Assembly: GCA_902563095.1 (NCBI GenBank)
Contig: CACEWA010000002.1
Span: 43,136-107,135, forward strand
Reading direction: 5' to 3'
Source: an uncultured Candidatus Poseidoniales archaeon
GTDB taxonomy: Archaea; Thermoplasmatota; Poseidoniia; Poseidoniales; Poseidoniaceae
Length of the DNA stretch: 64,000 bases
Shown: piece by piece, positions 57,194 through 64,000 of the stretch
How positions within the stretch are numbered: the stretch's first letter is position 1
Layout: every line of letters starts with the position of its first letter
The notes under the pieces: generated by a model
What the model was told of the DNA's origin: nothing
Databases searched by the model: none
The model's input: only the letters and a program-made list of their open reading frames with translations
Made by a program: the position numbers and the translations under genes

Positions 57194-58552
57194 TTACTCA
57201 CTTCCAAATGCTGATTTGAGAATTTTTGTTATTGATAGCATTGCTTCTTCAGCATTATCACAATCTAATTCTTCGAATGGAATTTGGCCACCTGCTAATT
57301 CTTTGTGGCCACCTGCACTTCCTTTAGCAAATGTTTTGCTCAAAATTTTCCCTAGGTGGACATTTTCGCTGGTAGATCTAGCAGAAAGGATTACCTTTGA
57401 CATTCTAACTCCATAGGATACAACAATTTCAACTCCTTCAGTAGGTAATAGGAAATCGGCAACTTGTGAAAGTGCGTCTCTATCCGCCATTTCTGAGATT
57501 GGAACCAGCATCAAACCATCATCCAGAGTTGCATCTTTGAGAGCTTGTTTGAAAATTGAGAGAACCTCTTGGGTCCGAGGTGGACTTTCAAATGAACGCA
57601 TTAAATCCCAATCTATCCATGCGCCAAGCCAAGATAATGCGCGTAAATCAACTGCGTTAAATGAGCGGGTAAATCCTAGAGTATCGGTTCTGATTCCAAA
57701 TGCGAGTGCAGTCGCTACATTGGAGTTCATTTCAACTCCTGAATTCATTATTACAGAAGCGATAAGCGATGACGTCGCTGCGAATTCTGAGCGAACTAAA
57801 ATCACATCTCCAGCAGGCCTAACCTCACTGGGGTGGTGGTCGATTACAATGTGTGGTACACATGTGGAAGGCAGTATATTATTGGCTCCAGGGTGGCTAA
57901 AATCTACACAGATTACCACATCGGACTCGTTTAGTAGGTCCTCAATTTCCCAATCTAGAATCAGTTTGCGAATATCCATTTCAAGTAATTTTACCATTGC
58001 TCTATTCTGTTGGTGCTCAATCATTCCACCATGAATAATCGTAGATGAATGTCCCAGTGAATCGCATAGATGCTTCATCGCTAGAGCACTAGCTAGGGCA
58101 TCTGGGTCAGGATTGTCATGGCAAACAATCAAAATTTTTGCATCTTCTTCATCACTTAGTCTTCGCAATACTTCGCTTGCACCCTGCTTTCTATCTATTG
58201 AGCGAAGTCTGTCTTGAATTGCTGATGTAGTCAAATCTTCAATCGAAATCCTCTCTGCACCTTCAACATCTATTGTAGATAGAATTGGAGTATTTGGCCA
58301 TCGGTTTTTCAATTCTTTAACCGGGTCATGGTCACAGATTATTTCGTCTAGTAACAATATTGCAGTCGGATTAACTTCTGGTAAAGGCATTTCATGTAGT
58401 TCCATTTCAGTTGGCAGTGCAACAATTTCAACGTCATTCATTGGTACCAATTGTTCTGCTAATCCGATTATTCGCACTCTAGAACGTGCACCAATCCATT
58501 CTGCAAGTCTGATCGCAAGTGAGTCGGAGCCAAAAATTAGGAACATTTTCAC
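57194..58552 (-). CDS. DHH-DHHA1 phosphoesterase with N-terminal TrkA-N-like domain
   Basis: CHDNPDPDALASALAM, VIDHHPSE, SAGGHKELAGGQIP. Confidence 0.9.
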   Translation of the reverse strand: MKMFLIFGSDSLAIRLAEWIGARSRVRIIGLAEQLVPMNDVEIVALPTEMELHEMPLPEVNPTAILLLDEIICDHDPVKELKNRWPNTPILSTIDVEGAERISIEDLTTSAIQDRLRSIDRKQGASEVLRRLSDEEDAKILIVCHDNPDPDALASALAMKHLCDSLGHSSTIIHGGMIEHQQNRAMVKLLEMDIRKLILDWEIEDLLNESDVVICVDFSHPGANNILPSTCVPHIVIDHHPSEVRPAGDVILVRSEFAATSSLIASVIMNSGVEMNSNVATALAFGIRTDTLGFTRSFNAVDLRALSWLGAWIDWDLMRSFESPPRTQEVLSIFKQALKDATLDDGLMLVPISEMADRDALSQVADFLLPTEGVEIVVSYGVRMSKVILSARSTSENVHLGKILSKTFAKGSAGGHKELAGGQIPFEELDCDNAEEAMLSITKILKSAFGSE

Positions 58553-59343
58553 TCCTCCAATTTCTCAAGTACTGCGAATAAATCGCTATGTTCTCTTACA
58601 TCATGTACCCGTATAATATCAATTCCTTCATAGAATCCCTTTGCTGCGACAGCCAGACTGCCTGCCAACCTGTTTTCAGTTTCAGGTTGGTCACATATTT
58701 GTCCAATCATTGATTTTCTTGAGACTCCCCAAAGTATTGAGTATGGTCGTAAATTTTCACTCGATTGGAGTAACTGAATATTATGTTCTAGAGTTTTTCC
58801 GAAACCTATACCTGGGTCAAGATGTATCTTGTCAATCGAGTGACCTCGTTCAACCAATTCCCTCGCTTTAGAAATTAAATAATGATTGACTTCATGATTT
58901 ACATCCTCATATTTCGGATCTTTTTGCATGTTTCCAGGTTCACCAAGCATATGCATGATACAAACCTCACAACCTGAATCGATTACCAATTCAAACATTG
59001 CAGGGTCTCTAAGCCCGCTGACATCGTTAATCATACTGGCACCAGCTTCCAAGGCTTTACTCGCAACTTGGTGGTTTCTTGTATCTATGGATACTTTACA
59101 ATGTTTAGAAATTTCACTTACCAGTGGAATAACTCTAGATAGTTCCTCATCTATAGATATTGGATTTGCACCAGGCCTTGTAGATTCACCTCCAATATCT
59201 ATCCAATCTGCTCCCTCAGCAATCATTTGTAGCGCCTTTTCAACACCACCTTCTCGAGATGATTTGTGGAATGAATCTGGAGTGGCATTGATGATTCCCA
59301 TCACTAGGGGTCGGCTTTTGCCGCTGCCCTCTAAGACTGCCAT
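58549..59343 (-). CDS. folP: Dihydropteroate synthase
   Basis: VMGIINATPDSFHKSS, DIGGESTRPGA, SIDTRNHQVASKALEAGASMINDVSG, HLDPGIGFGKT; start set at MAVLEGSGKSRP. Confidence 0.93.
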   Translation of the reverse strand: MAVLEGSGKSRPLVMGIINATPDSFHKSSREGGVEKALQMIAEGADWIDIGGESTRPGANPISIDEELSRVIPLVSEISKHCKVSIDTRNHQVASKALEAGASMINDVSGLRDPAMFELVIDSGCEVCIMHMLGEPGNMQKDPKYEDVNHEVNHYLISKARELVERGHSIDKIHLDPGIGFGKTLEHNIQLLQSSENLRPYSILWGVSRKSMIGQICDQPETENRLAGSLAVAAKGFYEGIDIIRVHDVREHSDLFAVLEKLEE

Positions 59344-59398
59344 GTTAACACCCCTGCCTGCGGCAGGTTTTATCACATGCGGGGCCTCAGGTGTCCCC

Positions 59399-60037
59399 AT
59401 GTCTGAAGATGAGGGGATGATTGATGACATCCACAATGGTCATGATTCTGATGACATAATCATGCCAAGTGAAGACAAATTGTTGTTTGCAGAACGCATT
59501 TTTTCTAGACTGAATCCATCATCTATTGGCGAAATTCCCGGTTTAATCCACAAGAAAGCAAAAACTGTCGGAGGGATCTTTGCAGGATATGCAGTTTTTT
59601 GGTGGCTAACCGTCCTTCAAGTGGAAAATGAACCGGCCTTTGAATCCATTTTCTTCGGTCCTGATTTTTTGACAATAACAATCTTGGCACCTTGTCTTAT
59701 CTTCCTTGGTTCATTGCTATCTGATTTCAGCAGAGAACTAGGTCAACTATTCCCTGGATTAGCCAGCGGGATCATGTTCGTTCTAGCTGTATTGTATACA
59801 TTCGAGCCGGCAATCATGGGATTGATGGGTGATGTAGAAACCGGTGATGCGATTTGGAAGACATTTAGGCTTGCAGTTCTCTGTACAACGGTTCTAATGG
59901 CTGCTAAATTACTAATCGATGCTTGGTTACTAGTTTGGGTAAAAGAGTTCATGGAGAAGAATCCGGGTATTGATTATTCGAATAGTGGTGAAGAATTTCC
60001 CCCCGTAGAACACACAGAACTTGATACCGAGGCTTGA
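59399..60037 (+). CDS. Hypothetical membrane protein (real part of ORF 58928-60037)
   Basis: ATG after divergent promoter region; MSEDEGMIDDIHNG..., several TM helices; the upstream part of the ORF is antisense to folP. Confidence 0.7.
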   Translation: MSEDEGMIDDIHNGHDSDDIIMPSEDKLLFAERIFSRLNPSSIGEIPGLIHKKAKTVGGIFAGYAVFWWLTVLQVENEPAFESIFFGPDFLTITILAPCLIFLGSLLSDFSRELGQLFPGLASGIMFVLAVLYTFEPAIMGLMGDVETGDAIWKTFRLAVLCTTVLMAAKLLIDAWLLVWVKEFMEKNPGIDYSNSGEEFPPVEHTELDTEA

Positions 60038-60062
60038 AACCGAGAACCACCTCGGAGTTGTC

Positions 60063-60602
60063 ATGAGCGAGAGGCTAGATGTCCTTCGTCTGGGATATCG
60101 TAGAGGAAGAGATCCTAGAATTACTACTCATCTGGCATTAGTGGCTAGAGCAATGGGTGCTGATGGTTTTCTACTCGCCGGTGATGAAGACAAAGAAATG
60201 TTCGACAATCTAAATTCTGTCAGCGACAGATTTGGAGGGCATCTTGAGACAGAGCATGTCAGTGGAATGGGCCATTTGAAGCATCATGTGGCAAATGGAG
60301 GAGTAGCTGTTCATTTGACCATGTATGGTGAGCCTTTCAGGAAAGCAATTCCTAAAATCCGTCGAGACCGACCAGTCTTGATTGTTGTTGGTGGAGCCAA
60401 AGTCCCTGGAGATGTTTTCAAAATCTGTCAGCACAATGTTGCGGTAGGCAATCAACCGCATTCTGAAGTTGCTGCACTTGCTCTATTCATGGACGCATGG
60501 TTTGGCGAATCTGGTAGTGAAAGGAACTTCGACGACGCCCGGCTCATAATTGAAGGTACTAACGATGGTAAGTTGGTTCACGATTTGAGGGAAGAAGATT
60601 AG
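60063..60602 (+). CDS. tRNA (cytidine(56)-2'-O)-methyltransferase, Trm56
   Basis: VLRLGYRRGRDPRITTHLALVARAMGADG...VGGAKVPGDVFKICQHNVAVGNQPHSEVAALA. Confidence 0.9.
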   Translation: MSERLDVLRLGYRRGRDPRITTHLALVARAMGADGFLLAGDEDKEMFDNLNSVSDRFGGHLETEHVSGMGHLKHHVANGGVAVHLTMYGEPFRKAIPKIRRDRPVLIVVGGAKVPGDVFKICQHNVAVGNQPHSEVAALALFMDAWFGESGSERNFDDARLIIEGTNDGKLVHDLREED

Positions 60603-60646
60603 GAAGTTTGTTATTACTTACAAGCAGTACTAAGTATCAATAGATA

Positions 60647-62014
60647 ATGAAATCAGCAGTAACTGCTAATCGGACAACTCGTTCGGGTGCCTTGCGAATG
60701 ACTATACCCCCTATACAATCAGCAAATTTGATGTCGGGGGAGTGGTCTCAGAAAGGAGATACCTCACTCGGGGACCGTATTCTCTTGGTAGATGCTACAG
60801 ACGACATTAATGCAGGTGCAACTATCCCGCCTTCTGCTTCTGGAGATGGGGTCTTACTATTGGCCGATGGAAGTCGATTTACAGGCAAATTATTCGGGGC
60901 TAAAGTATGGGGTGAAGGCGAATTAGTTTTCACCACTGGAATGACTGGTTATCAGGAGTCATTGACCGACCCGTCTTTCGCTGGACAGGTTTTGACATTC
61001 ACATATCCACTTATTGGCAATTATGGCATTCACCACGGAACCTCTGAATCAGCAGGTGTATGGCCGCGTGGAGTGGTGGTGCGTCATGCAATGAAAGACC
61101 CAGATCACAGAGATTCATTAGCCAGTATCAGTGATTTTTTGGCTTATCATAACGTTCCAGGAATTGAGGAAATTGATACGAGAGCCATTACCCGCAGAGT
61201 TAGAGAGCATGGCTGTGTGTTATGTGTTTTCGGACCTCTTGAAGACGAAGAGGCTCTCAAGCAACATTTAGCACAATTAACCTCACCTGAATTAGAAGAT
61301 TTAGTAGATTTGGTCTCGATCAGTGAACCGGTTATTGTGAACGAGGGTGCTACGGATAATCTTGGAAACCCCTTGCCTAGAATAGCCGCAATCGATTGCG
61401 GAATCAAGTACAATATCCTCCGGAGTCTTTGTTGTCAGTTTGAAGTGGTTTGGTGTCCACCTCATACAACTTTTCAAGAAGCACAGTCCTACGGAATTGT
61501 AGCATTATTTTGTTCAAATGGGCCTGGAGATCCTGCCCATCCAGGAAAAGCAACAATGGCAAGAAATACGCTTGCTGAAGCCGTGAAAGCAAACATTCCA
61601 GTAATGGGAATTTGCCTAGGCCATCAGTTGTTGGGATTAGCGAGTGGTTTGCAGACTTACAAGATGCGTTATGGGCATAGAGGAGCAAACCAACCATGTG
61701 TGGATTTGGAAAGTGGAAGAGTTTGGATTACTAGTCAAAACCATGGTTTTGCAGTAGCAGATCCTGAAGCCGGAATGCTAGCAGCTCACCCTTCAGGTGC
61801 TTGTTCTCCAGAAGGAGATAATCTACATGGCGAACAAGTAAAGGTTCGATTTGTTAACGCAAATGACAGAACAGTCGAGGGTTTGGATATTGTTGGAAAA
61901 TCTGTTTTCACAGTCCAATTCCATCCCGAAGCAGCACCAGGGCCGCATGACGCATACCCATTATTCGCAAGATTCCGTGAAATGGTAGATTCTCATTACG
62001 GAGGTGGAGCATAA
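60647..62014 (+). CDS. carA: Carbamoyl-phosphate synthase small subunit
   Basis: VFTTGMTGYQESLTDPSFAGQVLTFTYPLIGNYG; GICLGHQLLGLA; FHPEAAPGPHDA; N-terminal start uncertain. Confidence 0.95.
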   Translation: MKSAVTANRTTRSGALRMTIPPIQSANLMSGEWSQKGDTSLGDRILLVDATDDINAGATIPPSASGDGVLLLADGSRFTGKLFGAKVWGEGELVFTTGMTGYQESLTDPSFAGQVLTFTYPLIGNYGIHHGTSESAGVWPRGVVVRHAMKDPDHRDSLASISDFLAYHNVPGIEEIDTRAITRRVREHGCVLCVFGPLEDEEALKQHLAQLTSPELEDLVDLVSISEPVIVNEGATDNLGNPLPRIAAIDCGIKYNILRSLCCQFEVVWCPPHTTFQEAQSYGIVALFCSNGPGDPAHPGKATMARNTLAEAVKANIPVMGICLGHQLLGLASGLQTYKMRYGHRGANQPCVDLESGRVWITSQNHGFAVADPEAGMLAAHPSGACSPEGDNLHGEQVKVRFVNANDRTVEGLDIVGKSVFTVQFHPEAAPGPHDAYPLFARFREMVDSHYGGGA

Positions 62015-64000
62015 TGCCTCGGCGTGAGGATCTAGAAACTATTCTTGTTCTCGGTTCAGGACCAATTAAGATTGGACAAGCAGCAGAATTCGATTTCTCT
62101 GGCTCTCAAGCAGTCCAAGCACTTCGAGAGGATGGATACAAAGTAATCTTGGTCAACTCAAATCCTGCAACAATACAAAATGATCCTGAAATGGCAGATA
62201 AGGTGTACATCGAGCCTCTTTTGCCAGATACTATTCGTCGCATTTTGGAAGTTGAGAGACCTGATGCATTATTGGCTGGTATGGGTGGACAAACCGCTCT
62301 GAATATTGCCAGTGAACTAGCGCATGCGGGGGTTTTGGATGAACTGGGAGTTGAATTAATTGGTTCTGATTTAGATGCAATTGACAAGGCAGAGGATAGA
62401 GATTTGTTCAATCAAGTTTGTCTCGGAATCGATTTGCCAATCTCTGAAGCGATTGCATGTAATTCGATGGATGAAGTACTTGCAGCAGCCGACGAGATTG
62501 GTAGTTGGCCAATCTTGATTAGGTCAGCATTCACATTAGGCGGGTTAGGTGGAGGAACTGCTTGGAATACTGGCGAGTTAGTTGAGATTGCAACACTTGG
62601 TCTTAGAAACAGCAGAATTGGTCAAGTTCTTATTGAAGAGAGCATCCTTGGCTGGCAGGAGTATGAATACGAAGTAATGAGAGATACTGCCGATAATGCA
62701 ACCATTGTTTGTACCATGGAGAACATCGACCCAATGGGTGTTCACACCGGCGAGTCAACAGTCGTTGCTCCAGTTCAATCATTATCTGATAGAGACCACA
62801 TGCAACTTAGAGACATGTCGCTCTCATTGATCCGCGAACTGAATATCAAAGGTGGTTGCAATGTCCAGTTCGCAGTAAATCAATCCACTGGTGAAGTTAG
62901 AGTAATAGAAGTCAACCCTCGTGTTTCAAGGTCATCTGCACTTGCGTCAAAAGCAACTGGCTATCCAATTGCTAGAATGGCTGCAAAGATTGCGGTAGGA
63001 TATACTCTAGATGAACTACCCAATCCGATTACAGGAGAAGGTACGACTGCAGCATTCGAACCAACATTGGATTATTGCGTCGTAAAAATTCCTAGGTGGC
63101 CATTCGATAAATTCCGTACAGCTGATAGAACCTTAGGGACCTCGATGAAATCAACTGGAGAAGTAATGGCAATAGGACGATGTTTCGAGGAGGCATTCCT
63201 CAAGGCATGGGCATCCTTGGAGCAAGGCGCACCTCATCCTCGTCCGCTTACTAGAGCGGATGAATCGGAAGGCGAAGGCATGGCAGAGCGCGCTTTTGAG
63301 CAACTGCCAGACAATGTTCTAATCGATTGGTTGAGAATCGCTACAGATCGTAGAATGGGTGCTGTCCTCGAAGCATTCCGCAGAGGATGGAGCATTGAAA
63401 GAGTTCACGAAATCACTAGAATAACTCGATGGTTCTTGTATGGCTTCCAGCGAATTGCTAACGTAGAAAATGAAATTGTCGCTAGGTCTTGTAATCCCAA
63501 AGATTTGAAGGCAGATGAACTGAGGAAATGGAAGAGTTTCGGATTCTCAGATGGTCACATTGCTGATGCATTGTCCGGTTTCCCCGCTTTGGGGCTCAAA
63601 CAGGTTGCTGATGACAAGAATGAGCAGGCAGTAATGAAGGCAAGACATGGACATGCAGTACATCCAATTTTCAGAATGGTCGACTCTTGTGCAGCAGAAT
63701 TTGCTGCAAAAACCCCTTATTATTACTCAACCTATGAGCCTCACGGAGACAACAAAATCGATGTTTTACCCAATTTGGAGAATCGAGTAAAACGTAGACA
63801 AGTAGTGATAGGTTCAGGCCCAATTAGAATTGGCCAGGGCATTGAGTTCGACTATGGGTGCGTTCATGCTGTAAAAGCGATTAGAGAAGCTGGAATGGAT
63901 GCGGTTCTAATGAACAACAATCCAGAAACAGTATCGACAGATTTCGACACTTCAGATCGTTTGTATTTCGAGCCATTGACATTGGAATATGTTACTGAGG
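62014..64000 (+). CDS. carB: Carbamoyl-phosphate synthase large subunit, truncated by window end
   Basis: LVLGSGPIKIGQAAEFDFSGSQA...SNPATIQNDPEMAD...second half IGSGPIRIGQGIEFDYGCVHAV; reading frame open at window end. Confidence 0.96.
   Translation, partial: MPRREDLETILVLGSGPIKIGQAAEFDFSGSQAVQALREDGYKVILVNSNPATIQNDPEMADKVYIEPLLPDTIRRILEVERPDALLAGMGGQTALNIASELAHAGVLDELGVELIGSDLDAIDKAEDRDLFNQVCLGIDLPISEAIACNSMDEVLAAADEIGSWPILIRSAFTLGGLGGGTAWNTGELVEIATLGLRNSRIGQVLIEESILGWQEYEYEVMRDTADNATIVCTMENIDPMGVHTGESTVVAPVQSLSDRDHMQLRDMSLSLIRELNIKGGCNVQFAVNQSTGEVRVIEVNPRVSRSSALASKATGYPIARMAAKIAVGYTLDELPNPITGEGTTAAFEPTLDYCVVKIPRWPFDKFRTADRTLGTSMKSTGEVMAIGRCFEEAFLKAWASLEQGAPHPRPLTRADESEGEGMAERAFEQLPDNVLIDWLRIATDRRMGAVLEAFRRGWSIERVHEITRITRWFLYGFQRIANVENEIVARSCNPKDLKADELRKWKSFGFSDGHIADALSGFPALGLKQVADDKNEQAVMKARHGHAVHPIFRMVDSCAAEFAAKTPYYYSTYEPHGDNKIDVLPNLENRVKRRQVVIGSGPIRIGQGIEFDYGCVHAVKAIREAGMDAVLMNNNPETVSTDFDTSDRLYFEPLTLEYVTE

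Noticed and set aside
58928-59398. 5' part of ORF 58928-60037
   Set aside because: Antisense to the FolP coding region; plausible start is ATG at 59399

Overview
This 64 kb window is archaeal. Gene order and family content are most consistent with a Thermoplasmatota / Marine Group II (Poseidoniales)-type genome; that taxonomic call is inference. It contains: (1) large secreted or surface proteins, including a kexin-like S8 protease with P-domain, TSP3 and MopE-like repeats, an SGNH-hydrolase/beta-propeller/TSP3 giant protein, a GPI-ethanolamine-phosphate-transferase-like membrane enzyme and a second subtilisin; (2) tRNA-Ala(GGC), tRNA-Arg(TCT), an intron-containing tRNA-Trp(CCA) and a mini-gene for L41e that is absent from the ORF track; (3) the thermosome, Hef helicase-nuclease, and a two-gene flavodoxin-flavodoxin-SdhB-like / HdrB-like module; (4) a near-complete S10-spc ribosomal operon from uL3 to secY, including uS14, which is also missing from the ORF track; (5) a 16S rRNA gene with its own terminator and no linked 23S; (6) purine salvage, NAD kinase, thiolase, TraB, DHH, FolP, Trm56 and carAB genes. 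The strongest finding is the redox-like module at 25235-28274. Both proteins keep the TfrB/SdhB and HdrB (CCG) sequence frameworks but have lost essentially all Fe-S-ligating cysteines, while two flavodoxin domains are fused at the N-terminus. Other strong observations are a tRNA-Trp intron that folds as a box C/D RNA with a C-C variant k-turn and exact N+5 targeting of C34, an unassigned structured RNA upstream of the 16S gene, a SecY with about 170 extra N-terminal residues (about 4 TM helices), a SAP-domain extension on eL32, and a GIDE/BAM-domain membrane protein. All family calls come from reading motifs; no database search was run.
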